Shown in pieces: positions 6,368 through 13,991 of a DNA stretch of 14,118 bases (positions within the stretch are counted from its first letter, which is position 1; the number at the start of each line of letters is the position of its first letter). A program made the position numbers and the translations under genes. This stretch comes from an uncultured Christensenella sp. (lineage in GTDB: Bacteria > Bacillota > Clostridia > Christensenellales > Borkfalkiaceae): assembly GCA_910578765.1 (NCBI GenBank), contig CAJTRW010000012.1, positions 30,019 to 44,136 on the forward strand. The letters are read 5' to 3'. The notes under the pieces are model-generated. The model made no database searches and was not told where the DNA came from. It saw only the letters and a program-made list of their open reading frames with translations.

Positions 6368-8452
6368 ATGGATATTAAACAGAAACTATTAAACGACATC
6401 AAACAGGAAAAGCTTAGCTTCAAGACTGTGCAGGAAATACTTCGCGCCGCGCCTTATGTCGGTAAAAACAAAAAGGCGCAGAAAGAAGCCGTTTCCGCCT
6501 TGAAGCAGCTTGAAAAAGAGGGCGCTATTCTGCGGGACGCAAGGCGCAGATACTGCACGGGCAAACAGGCCGGCGCCTTTTACGGTACGGTACAGGGCAA
6601 CGAGGGCGGCTTTGCATTCGTCCTGCCGGACGACAAGGAAAAGTATTCGGGCGATTTTTTCGTACCGAAAAAATCGCTTTTCGGCGCATACGACAAGGAC
6701 AGGGTTATCGCCGCGCCCGTGCGCGGAACCAAAGACGAGGCGTATATAATTAAAATTTTGAAGCGCGGCGTTAAACGCTTTGCGGGAACTTTCACCGCCG
6801 ACGGCAACCGCCTTTACGTGCGCCCCGACAACACGCGTCTGCCGGAGGTAAATATTGCCCCCTCTCTTTCCCTCGACGCCGTTGACGGAAATAAGGTTAT
6901 GTGCGAAATAACCGCTTACAGGTCGGGCGGCGCGCCGAACGGAAAAATAACGGAAATACTTGGCGAGTGCGGCAAATTGCAGACGGAAGAGCGTGCAATA
7001 ATACGTGAGCACGGTTTAAGAGAGCAATTCCCCGAAGCCGTGACAGCCGAAGCGCAAGCCGTCAATATTACGCCGTCGGCGGACGGACGCACGGATCTGC
7101 GCGACAAACTTATATTCACGATAGACGGCGCGGATACGCGCGACATTGACGACGCCGTATCGCTTGACATAAAGGACGGGAAATTTGTTCTCGGCATTCA
7201 TATCGCCGACGTAAGCCACTACGTAAAGCCCAAAACCGCATTAGACAAGGAAGCTTACGCAAGAGGAACAAGCGTTTACTTCCCCGACAGAGTACTGCCC
7301 ATGCTACCGAAAGAGCTGTCAAACGGCATATGCTCCTTAAACGAGGGTGAGGACAGACTTGCGCTGTCATGCGTAATGACATTTGACAAAGACGGCACGC
7401 GCACCTGTTATAAAATTTTCAAAAGCGTAATAAAAAGCCGTCATAAAATGACTTATAAGGACGTAACCGCCATATGCGAAAACGACGGAGCCGTCTGTAA
7501 AAAATATGAAGATATCGTAAGCACGGTCAAAGACATGCAAAAGCTGAGCGAGCTTCTCGCCCGCAAACGCGATAAAGCCGGTTGCGTCAATCTGGATATA
7601 CGCGAAGCGAAAATTTACGTCGACGAAAACGGAAAAATAGTTATACCCGATTACGAAAGGGGAATTTCGGAAATTATAATCGAACAGTTTATGATTTCCG
7701 CAAACGAAGCCGTAGCGGAATTTCTGCTTAAAAACAAAGCGCCCTGCCTTTACCGCATACACGAAAAGCCGTCGCCCGAAAAGGCTTCCTCACTGATAAC
7801 TTTTTTAAAGGATTTGGGCTTAAACGCCAAATTGAACCCCGAAAGCGTAAACCCTGCGGACTTCCGCGATATTTTAACTTACGCCGAAGGCAAACCGTAT
7901 TTCGGCGTAGTGAACAAAGTAATGCTGAGAAGCATGCAAAAAGCGCGCTACTCTGAAATAAATGCGGGGCACTTCGGTCTGACGTCAGACTGCTACTGCC
8001 ACTTCACCTCCCCTATCCGCCGTTATCCAGATTTATTTGTCCACCGAGCTGTGAAGGCGCTTTTAGACGGCAATACCAAGGCTTTGAACCGATACTCCGC
8101 TTTTGCGCCTGCCGCGGGAACGGACTGCTCCGAACGGGAACGCATTGCCGACGAAGCGGAACGCGGCGTGGACGATTTGTACAAGCTTGTTTATATGACC
8201 GATAAAACGGGCGAAAAATTCGACGCAGTGATTTCCGGCGTGACGAAGTTCGGCGTATTCTGCGAGCTGGAAAATACCGTCGAAGGGCTTGTCCCGATAG
8301 AAACGCTTTCGGACACGCGGTTGGAATTTTTCCCCGAAAAATTTCTGCTTAAAGGCGATAAGCATACTTTCAGATTGGGCGACAAAATTAAAATACGCGT
8401 AGACAACTGCGATTTCGGCAAAATGCGCGTCATGTTTTCGATAGACGAATAA
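6368..8452 (+). CDS. rnr: Ribonuclease R
   Basis: Processive, hydrolytic 3'-5' exoribonuclease of the RNB family that degrades structured RNA and, with SmpB-tmRNA, mRNA from stalled ribosomes. Domains in order: a winged-helix-like N-terminus (1-60), cold-shock domains (about 70-200, starting at GAFYGTVQGNEGGFAFV), the RNB catalytic core (about 245-570) and a C-terminal S1 domain (about 612-690). The four acidic active-site positions map to Asp253, Asp259, Asp261 and Asp262 in DGADTRDIDD. The FPDRVLPMLPKELSNGICSL motif and the TSPIRRYPDLFVHRA motif are intact. At 694 residues it lacks the long basic C-terminal tail of the E. coli enzyme. The ATG has no ribosome binding site and follows a hairpin, yet the N-terminus aligns with the family from residue 1, so I keep it. 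Confidence 0.97.
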   Translation: MDIKQKLLNDIKQEKLSFKTVQEILRAAPYVGKNKKAQKEAVSALKQLEKEGAILRDARRRYCTGKQAGAFYGTVQGNEGGFAFVLPDDKEKYSGDFFVPKKSLFGAYDKDRVIAAPVRGTKDEAYIIKILKRGVKRFAGTFTADGNRLYVRPDNTRLPEVNIAPSLSLDAVDGNKVMCEITAYRSGGAPNGKITEILGECGKLQTEERAIIREHGLREQFPEAVTAEAQAVNITPSADGRTDLRDKLIFTIDGADTRDIDDAVSLDIKDGKFVLGIHIADVSHYVKPKTALDKEAYARGTSVYFPDRVLPMLPKELSNGICSLNEGEDRLALSCVMTFDKDGTRTCYKIFKSVIKSRHKMTYKDVTAICENDGAVCKKYEDIVSTVKDMQKLSELLARKRDKAGCVNLDIREAKIYVDENGKIVIPDYERGISEIIIEQFMISANEAVAEFLLKNKAPCLYRIHEKPSPEKASSLITFLKDLGLNAKLNPESVNPADFRDILTYAEGKPYFGVVNKVMLRSMQKARYSEINAGHFGLTSDCYCHFTSPIRRYPDLFVHRAVKALLDGNTKALNRYSAFAPAAGTDCSERERIADEAERGVDDLYKLVYMTDKTGEKFDAVISGVTKFGVFCELENTVEGLVPIETLSDTRLEFFPEKFLLKGDKHTFRLGDKIKIRVDNCDFGKMRVMFSIDE

Positions 8453-8470
8453 AAAATTGTGTGATATAAT
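8442..8470 (+). promoter_or_regulatory. Extended -10 promoter for smpB, predicted leaderless
   Basis: A perfect TATAAT (8465-8470) is preceded by TGA, an extended -10, with a partial -35 TAGACG (8442-8447) at 17 nt. The -10 ends exactly 6 nt before the smpB ATG at 8477, so RNA would start at the initiation codon. The promoter lies partly inside the end of rnr. Confidence 0.65.
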
Positions 8471-8476
8471 TTAAAT

Positions 8477-8926
8477 ATGAAAACGGTTACGTATAACAAG
8501 TACGCGACATACGAATATTTCATACTGGAAAAATTCGAAGCGGGAATAGTGCTTGAGGGCGCGGAAGTTAAGTCTTTAAGGGCGGGAAACTGCAATCTTA
8601 AAGACAGCTTCTGTTTTATACGCGACGGGCAGTTAACCCTTAAAAACGCGCATATAGCCGTATACGATAAGGCGGGCGCCTTTTCCACCAAGGAGAGCAA
8701 GCGCGACAGAAAGCTGTTAATGCACCGCGGAGAAATAGATAAAATCGTGGGCAAAATAAACGAAAAGGGCTACACGCTTATACCTCTTTCAATATACTTT
8801 TCGGGCAGCCTTGTAAAAGTGGAAGTCGCACTGTGCAAAGGCAAACAAAATTACGATAAGAAAAAGAGCATTGCCGAACGCGATCAAAAGCGCGCGCTTG
8901 ACCGGCAATTAAAGGAATACAGATAA
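8477..8926 (+). CDS. smpB: SsrA-binding protein SmpB
   Basis: Small basic RNA-binding protein that delivers tmRNA to stalled ribosomes for trans-translation. The 149-residue length is normal. Hallmarks are EYFILEKFEAGIVLEGAEVKSLR (about 14-36), DSFCFIRDG, HIAVYD, the KRDRKLLMHRGEI segment, IPLSIYFSGSLVKVEVALCKGK and the basic C-terminal tail KKSIAERDQKRALDRQLKEY, which enters the decoding centre. It lies 24 nt after rnr, the usual neighbour. No Shine-Dalgarno precedes the ATG. The tmRNA gene ssrA, often next to smpB, is not here: only 23 nt separate smpB from metY. Confidence 0.97.
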   Translation: MKTVTYNKYATYEYFILEKFEAGIVLEGAEVKSLRAGNCNLKDSFCFIRDGQLTLKNAHIAVYDKAGAFSTKESKRDRKLLMHRGEIDKIVGKINEKGYTLIPLSIYFSGSLVKVEVALCKGKQNYDKKKSIAERDQKRALDRQLKEYR

Positions 8927-8949
8927 ACTTTTTTTCAGAGGAAAAATAT

Positions 8950-10221
8950 ATGAAAAATTACAAATTGGATACTCTTTGCGTACAAGCGGGCTATTCGCCC
9001 AAATCGGGCGAGGGAAGAATTCCGCCCATCTCCCAGTCGACTACGTTTTTTTATCCCAAAACGCAGGAAATGGCTGATTTGTTCGATTTGAAAAGCGACG
9101 GCTACTTCTACTCCCGTCTGGCTAACCCGACCGTCGCTGCATTCGAGGGGAAAGTCGCCGCACTCGAGGGCGGCGTATGCGGCATAGGCTGCGCTTCGGG
9201 AATGTCCGCCACCTCGCTGGCGATTTTCACCGTGGCGGGCGCGGGCGACAATATTGTTTCCTCCTCCGCGATTTACGGCGGAACGTACAATCTTTTTTCC
9301 ACCACTTTGCCGAAGCTTGGTATAGAGTGCAGATTTTTCAACCCCGACGCGGACGAAAAGGAAATAGAAAAACTGATTGACGACAAAACCAAAATGATAT
9401 TTACGGAGACGGTTGCCAACCCTGCGATAATCGTTCTCGACTTTGAAAAAATTGCGCGCATAGCCGACAGGCACAAAGTACTTTTTGCCGTGGACAACAC
9501 GCTTGCAACGCCCGTTTTATGCCAACCCAAAAAATGGGGCGCGCACATTGTAATACACTCGTCGTCGAAATATCTTGACGGACACGCGGCGGCGCTGGGC
9601 GGCGTTATAGTGGACCTTGGCAATTTCGCCTTCAAAAACAACGGGCGCTATTCCTCATTTAACGTCCCCGACGAAAGCTATCACGGACTTGTATATGCCG
9701 ATTTACCCGTAGCATTCGGTACAAAATGCCGCGCGCAGATGATGCGCGACTTCGGCGCGATAATGAGTCCGCAGAACGGATTTATTTCCTATATAGGAAG
9801 CGACACGCTTGCGCTGAGAATGGAACGTCACAGCGAAAACGCGAAAAAAATAGCCGCGTACCTGAAAAAGCACCCTAAAATCGACTGGATAAACCACCCC
9901 TCACTGCCGGACAATAAATACCATAAGCTTGCCATGAAATATATGCCGAACGGTCAGGGCGGTATGATGAGCTTCGGTATAAAGGGCAGCGCGGCGAAAT
10001 GCGCCAAATTTTTGGAGGCTTTACAGCTTATAACGCAGGAAACGCACGTTGCGGACGTGAGAAGCTGCGTGCTTCACCCCGCGTCCACCACGCACAGACA
10101 GCTTACTGAGGAGGATTTGAAAGCCGCGGGAGTGCCGTACAATCTTATAAGACTTTCCGTAGGAATAGAAAACGCGGAAGACATAATTGCGGATTTGGAG
10201 CAAGCTTTGGAGAAAGTTTAA
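8950..10221 (+). CDS. metY: O-acetylhomoserine sulfhydrylase (aminocarboxypropyltransferase)
   Basis: PLP-dependent cytoplasmic enzyme of the Cys/Met metabolism family. It is expected to convert O-acetylhomoserine plus sulfide (or methanethiol) to homocysteine (or methionine) plus acetate. The 423-residue length fits MetY rather than the shorter cystathionine synthases and lyases (about 380-400). Visible features are LDTLCVQAGY at the N-terminus, the YSRLANPTVAAFE cofactor segment (54-66), ASGMSAT (82-88), the PLP-contacting Asp182 in AVDNTLATP, and Schiff-base Lys207 in HSSSKYLDGH. The C-terminal SVGIENAEDIIADLEQAL is typical of the family. The start has AGAGGA (8937-8942) seven bases upstream. 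metA follows after 3 nt, which supports the O-acetylhomoserine route. Confidence 0.95.
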   Translation: MKNYKLDTLCVQAGYSPKSGEGRIPPISQSTTFFYPKTQEMADLFDLKSDGYFYSRLANPTVAAFEGKVAALEGGVCGIGCASGMSATSLAIFTVAGAGDNIVSSSAIYGGTYNLFSTTLPKLGIECRFFNPDADEKEIEKLIDDKTKMIFTETVANPAIIVLDFEKIARIADRHKVLFAVDNTLATPVLCQPKKWGAHIVIHSSSKYLDGHAAALGGVIVDLGNFAFKNNGRYSSFNVPDESYHGLVYADLPVAFGTKCRAQMMRDFGAIMSPQNGFISYIGSDTLALRMERHSENAKKIAAYLKKHPKIDWINHPSLPDNKYHKLAMKYMPNGQGGMMSFGIKGSAAKCAKFLEALQLITQETHVADVRSCVLHPASTTHRQLTEEDLKAAGVPYNLIRLSVGIENAEDIIADLEQALEKV

Positions 10222-10224
10222 AAT

Positions 10225-11145
10225 ATGCCCATAGTAACAGATAAGGAAATTCCTGCTTATAAAATACTTACAAGCGAACGTATTTTCGTTATGGACAAAG
10301 AAAGGGCTGTCTCTCAGGAGATACGACCGATTGAAATAGCCATTCTCAATCTGATGCCCACCAAGGAAACGACCGAAACGCAGTTTATGCGGTTGCTTTC
10401 CAACTCCCCTTTGCAGGTGAACATAACGCTTATAAAAACGTCGTCTTACAGCTCTACCCACACCGACGCGGGACATCTTGAAAAATTTTATAAATCTTTC
10501 GACGACGTAAGGGACAATAAATTCGACGGAATGATAATTACGGGCGCGCCCGTTGAAAATATGCCGTTTGAAAAAGTCGCTTACTGGAACGAGCTGAAAG
10601 AAATACTCGACTGGACAAAGACAAACGTCACCTCCACCATGTTTATCTGCTGGGGCGCGCAGGCGGCGTTGCACTACTTTTATAAAATTAAAAAGCACCC
10701 GTTAAAAGAAAAATGCTTCGGCATTTTTGCGCACAGCCGTGTGCGCGACGGCGTTCCCGAACCGCTTATGAGGGGCATTTCCGACGAGTTCCATATGCCT
10801 CATTCCAGACACACGATAATTTACGCCAAAGACATACTGGACGTAAAGGGGCTTAAAATTCTTGCATACTCCAAGCGTGCGGGCGCGTCAATTATAAAAA
10901 GCGTGGACAACAGACAGGTTTTTGTGACGGGGCACATGGAATACGACAGATATACGCTTAAAAACGAATACGACCGCGACAGGGAAAAAGGACTGGACAT
11001 AAAGCCGCCCGTAAATTATTTTGCGGACAAGGACATGCGCGAGGTTAAAATGAACTGGACCTCCACCGCTAATTTATTCTACATAAACTGGCTTAACTAT
11101 TACGTATACCAAGTAACTCCTTACGATATAAACGGGGTAAGATAA
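10225..11145 (+). CDS. metA: Homoserine O-acetyltransferase, MetA type
   Basis: Catalyses the first committed step of methionine synthesis, acylation of homoserine, in the cytoplasm. The 306-residue protein is a full-length MetA-family enzyme. Nucleophile Cys142 lies in FICWGAQA, and the His237/Glu239 pair in GHMEYD matches the E. coli His235/Glu237 pair. Position 111 (ITGAPVE) is glutamate. In the published Bacillus cereus work Glu111 favours acetyl-CoA and glycine favours succinyl-CoA, so this enzyme should be an acetyltransferase despite the MetA fold. This agrees with the metY gene, whose stop codon lies three bases upstream; a GGAGA ribosome binding site sits inside the end of metY (10209-10213). 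The symbol metAA is also used for this activity. Confidence 0.95.
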   Translation: MPIVTDKEIPAYKILTSERIFVMDKERAVSQEIRPIEIAILNLMPTKETTETQFMRLLSNSPLQVNITLIKTSSYSSTHTDAGHLEKFYKSFDDVRDNKFDGMIITGAPVENMPFEKVAYWNELKEILDWTKTNVTSTMFICWGAQAALHYFYKIKKHPLKEKCFGIFAHSRVRDGVPEPLMRGISDEFHMPHSRHTIIYAKDILDVKGLKILAYSKRAGASIIKSVDNRQVFVTGHMEYDRYTLKNEYDRDREKGLDIKPPVNYFADKDMREVKMNWTSTANLFYINWLNYYVYQVTPYDINGVR

Positions 11146-11186
11146 AAAAACTTGCGCGGCGGTAAATACCGCCGCGCAAGTTTTTT
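11145..11186. terminator. Strong bidirectional terminator between metA and the convergent protease gene
   Basis: A 12-bp GC-rich stem CTTGCGCGGCGG (11151-11162) and CCGCCGCGCAAG (11169-11180) closes a TAAATA loop. It is flanked by A6 on the left and T6 on the right, which can extend the stem. It gives a U-tail in both directions and serves metA (+) and the serine protease gene (-), which ends 12 nt beyond it. Confidence 0.93.
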
Positions 11187-11197
11187 ATCGCTTTATT

Positions 11198-12574
11198 TTA
11201 TTTTTCGTACGCGAAGTAGCTGGGCAACGAAAACAGAAGTGAAACTTCCGTTTCCGTATTGTTGCGTTCTACCGTAACCTTTACGGTATCGCCTTGTTTA
11301 ACGGACAACATTATGTCCGATACGTTATACCTGCGCGTAATGACAACGCTGTCGAGCTCGCTCCCCGCAGTATCGCAGACTGTAATCTTTTTCAATACGT
11401 CGCCCGCGCGCAAAAGTCCCGACGAAGGCGTACCGCTTACAGAATCCACCTTGACCGTTTCGTATATCTGCGCAACTTTGTTGTTTTCGTCATAGACGGA
11501 ATAAGAGTCTGTCAGCGCGGTTGTAATGTTCAGACGCGCCTTGTTAATGCCGCCGCCGGACTGCATTCTGTTGCCGTTTTCAAGATAGTTATAGTAGAGC
11601 CGTTGAACAAGCCGCCTTACGTTGTGTGCGGGAAGAGCGTAACCCATATTGTCAACGTCCGCCTCGTCGTCCTTGGCGTTGACTATTGCTATTATTTTGC
11701 CGTCCTCGCCGTAAAGCGCCCCGCCGGAGTTGCCGTGGTTGATAGCCGCGTCAGTCCTGAGTACAAGATAGGTTAACGTATCGTTTGAATTTTTATCCGA
11801 AAGACTTAAACTTACGCTTTGGCTGTCCTTACTAACCGTGCCGAGCGTTGTGCCCATTCCCTCGCCTTCGGGATTGCCCACAGTGTAGACCTGCTGTCCG
11901 ACGTAAACGTTTTCATTATCGGAAAACTCTGCCGCGCGCGCGTCGCTACGCTTTAACACGGCGCTGCCCGAAACTTTGAGCAAAGCAATATCGTACGTTA
12001 CGGAAGCGCCTATAACCTCCGCATTTATCGCATATTTTTCGTCGTTCGTTATAGCGTAGTTACCCGAAATGGAATAATTAATATCGCGCACGTCCTGTCC
12101 GTAAAGATACAGCCGCACGTCGTCGCAAAATACGGTGTCCGAAGTGTCGTCGTAAATAACGTGGCAGTTTGTAACCACCAACGCGTCTCCGGCGGCTTTA
12201 TCCAGACTGATTATCGCGCCCGAACCGGTAAAAACCTTATAAGTAGTACCGCTGTAACGCGACGTGTATTTGAACCTTGTAAGTATGGAGACGCCGCTCA
12301 TTAGCGATTTGTTGATATTTTCCATTAAGCTTACGCCTACGTCCGACCCGTCGAAGCTTAAATACTCGCGCAAAAATTCATCCAAGGTCATATTCTCGTT
12401 GCCTGCAATGGTTTTTGCGGCTTCGTAAAGCTGTTGCACGGTAATATCCGCGCCGTCCTGTCCGTCACGCCCGTCAAGCCCGTTTTTACCTTCTTTGGAA
12501 AAAAGCGAGCAACCGCCCAAAAGCATTGCAGCCGCCAAAGCAAACGAAGCGATAAAAAATAAAAATTTCTTCAT
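11198..12574 (-). CDS. Lipoprotein trypsin-like serine protease (HtrA/DegP-like) with a collagen-like spacer
   Basis: Predicted exported, lipid-anchored protease of 458 residues. The N-terminal signal peptide ends in a lipobox LLGGC with Cys22 as the acylation site. Residues 29-43 are five Gly-X-Y triplets (GKN GLD GRD GQD GAD), a short collagen-like spacer. A small helical segment (TVQQLYEAAKT onward, about 45-72) follows. The protease domain has a full triad: His138 in VVTNCHVI, Asp195 in TYDIALLKV, Ser283 in NHGNSGGALY. A divergent PDZ-like region lies at about 355-450, recognisable by GLLRAGDVLKKI. This fits the S1C family, which degrades or refolds damaged envelope proteins; the substrate is unknown. 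A weak ribosome binding site (TAAGGT) lies nine bases before the ATG. It has its own consensus promoter and may also receive read-through from the upstream uridylyltransferase gene. Confidence 0.9.
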   Translation of the reverse strand: MKKFLFFIASFALAAAMLLGGCSLFSKEGKNGLDGRDGQDGADITVQQLYEAAKTIAGNENMTLDEFLREYLSFDGSDVGVSLMENINKSLMSGVSILTRFKYTSRYSGTTYKVFTGSGAIISLDKAAGDALVVTNCHVIYDDTSDTVFCDDVRLYLYGQDVRDINYSISGNYAITNDEKYAINAEVIGASVTYDIALLKVSGSAVLKRSDARAAEFSDNENVYVGQQVYTVGNPEGEGMGTTLGTVSKDSQSVSLSLSDKNSNDTLTYLVLRTDAAINHGNSGGALYGEDGKIIAIVNAKDDEADVDNMGYALPAHNVRRLVQRLYYNYLENGNRMQSGGGINKARLNITTALTDSYSVYDENNKVAQIYETVKVDSVSGTPSSGLLRAGDVLKKITVCDTAGSELDSVVITRRYNVSDIMLSVKQGDTVKVTVERNNTETEVSLLFSLPSYFAYEK

Positions 12575-12647
12575 ACAAAAATTACCTTAATTTATTACGC
12601 CGACAGTCACCGTTAAAGGCTGTAACAGCGCACCGTATTTCGACTTT

Positions 12648-12676
12648 ATTATACGTCAAAACACTAAAAATGTCAA
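12648..12676 (-). promoter_or_regulatory. Perfect-consensus promoter for the lipoprotein protease
   Basis: On the - strand, TTGACA (12676-12671), a 17-nt spacer and TATAAT (12653-12648) match consensus at all 12 positions. The start site near 12641 gives a leader of about 67 nt. I see no clear operator or riboswitch in it. The -35 begins only a few bases beyond the stop codon of the upstream uridylyltransferase gene. Confidence 0.85.
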
Positions 12677-12680
12677 ACGC

Positions 12681-13901
12681 TTAAAGCTGCACGCCGTTCT
12701 CGTTTAAAAGCGCGCGCGCCGTCTCTACGCTGTCGACGCCCGTTTTGTTTTTTACGGGAGCGAACTCCCTGTTCCTCTCAACTTCGAAGGCGAGACAGTC
12801 GCCAGTCAAGCTTATCATATCCACGACCAGTTTTTCGAATTTATAGCCGTTAGGTTGCGTCGGTAAAACGCGGACGCCGTTTTCGATATGGGGGATAGCT
12901 TTTTCCGCAAGATGATAGGGAAGCTTTTTCCCGAGCGTGCCGTTCAGTTTTTCTACCTTGAACAGATAATTCAAAATTACTCCGTAACGGTAAACAAGCC
13001 CGCCGTCCGCCCCGCAAAGCGCCGCGTCCTTATGCGGCATATCGTAATATTCTATTATAGAAGGTTTACCGTCTACTTTGCAGAGTACGCCGACCTTTTC
13101 TTCCGCACACGTCTTTTTAACTACCTTTGCGCCGCTTTCACAGCCCGAAAGACAAGTTGCGCCGATAAACACAGGGTCGCATATCCTTTGCAACACGTTA
13201 TCGACGCCGAAAACGTTAAGCCACTCTATTCCCTCGCGCTCCAACACGGCGGAAGCGCCGCTTCCGACAAGCGACTCGTACCAGCCGCCGTTGCCGTTAG
13301 GCGACAAGGAAAGCCTGTATTTTTCATCCAGAAAAATTTTTCCGTCGTAACTGCAAGCCGGTTCCGTGTCCTGAACGAAAAAGTAAACCCTGTCTTCGGG
13401 ATATCCGAAAAACCCGTTTTCCTTAAAAAATGTGCGGGTCTGCGCGTCGTTTTTTTCGCCGGTCATTATAAACAGCGGAAAATTTACCCCCGACAGACAA
13501 GCTGCATTTTTAACGCTTTCCATAAGCAGTTGAAAAATATATAAGTGACGTGTAACGCCTATGTCGTACATGCCTTTGGGCTTATCGAAGCCGAGACGCG
13601 TGCCCTGACCGCCCGCCAAAAGCACGGCGCCGACTTTGCCGGCCTTCAATACTTCCAGTCCGGCTTTTTCGTATTTTTCCCTGTTCGCGGATATATTTTC
13701 AGACGTTTCCGCCTGAACGGGGCTTAATTCGCCGACCGAAGTCGCGCGTTTTAAACCGATATTTTCCAATACGGTAAAATCAGTCTTTTCAATATCTTTA
13801 AGAAGAATATTCCGTTGTTTTTCGTCAAGTTCTCCGTAATAATCCAGAAGATGGCTTTGACCCGCCTGCCTTAAAAGGCTTTTTGCTCTTTCGTAATCCA
13901 C
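12681..13901 (-). CDS. UDPGP type 1 family uridylyltransferase (UAP1-like)
   Basis: Nucleotidyltransferase of the eukaryotic-type UDP-sugar pyrophosphorylase family, which makes a UDP-sugar and pyrophosphate from UTP and a sugar 1-phosphate. The 406-residue protein has the nucleotide-binding signature LAGGQGTRLGFDKPKG (95-110), FIMTGEKND (144-152) where the family usually has an MTS segment, SPNGNGG (200-206) resembling the P-x-G-N-G-G sugar/uridine loop of UAP1 and UGP2, the metal-site stretch NVFGVDN (229-235), and IIEYYDMP (282-289). Whether the sugar is GlcNAc, GalNAc or glucose cannot be decided. The start is GTG, with AAGGGG (13915-13910) eight bases upstream. It has its own promoter and no obvious terminator before the protease gene downstream. 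Confidence 0.9.
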   Translation of the reverse strand: MDYERAKSLLRQAGQSHLLDYYGELDEKQRNILLKDIEKTDFTVLENIGLKRATSVGELSPVQAETSENISANREKYEKAGLEVLKAGKVGAVLLAGGQGTRLGFDKPKGMYDIGVTRHLYIFQLLMESVKNAACLSGVNFPLFIMTGEKNDAQTRTFFKENGFFGYPEDRVYFFVQDTEPACSYDGKIFLDEKYRLSLSPNGNGGWYESLVGSGASAVLEREGIEWLNVFGVDNVLQRICDPVFIGATCLSGCESGAKVVKKTCAEEKVGVLCKVDGKPSIIEYYDMPHKDAALCGADGGLVYRYGVILNYLFKVEKLNGTLGKKLPYHLAEKAIPHIENGVRVLPTQPNGYKFEKLVVDMISLTGDCLAFEVERNREFAPVKNKTGVDSVETARALLNENGVQL

Positions 13902-13935
13902 AGGCTACACCCCTTACATATAAATGTACTCTCTA

Positions 13936-13964
13936 AATATATATTATTTGTGAAAATTTGTCAA
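13936..13964 (-). promoter_or_regulatory. Promoter for the uridylyltransferase gene
   Basis: On the - strand, TTGACA (13964-13959), a 17-nt spacer and TATATT (13941-13936). The start site is near 13929 and the leader about 27 nt. It is back to back with the promoter of the rightward zinc-ribbon gene. Confidence 0.8.
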
Positions 13965-13991
13965 TAAATTAGTTAAATTTAATAAAAGCTA

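Noticed and set aside
11294..11776. 160-codon open frame opposite the lipoprotein protease gene
   Set aside because: The protease on the other strand has signal peptide, lipobox and catalytic triad in one frame; this frame has none of these and no ribosome binding site.
12575..12641. Possible riboswitch in the leader of the protease gene
   Set aside because: The leader is only about 67 nt and I found no stable stem or known aptamer core; short complementary bits (ACAG with CTGT) are too weak.
12888..13544. 218-codon open frame opposite the uridylyltransferase gene
   Set aside because: Complementary to conserved motifs of a clear UDPGP family gene and lacking any initiation signal.
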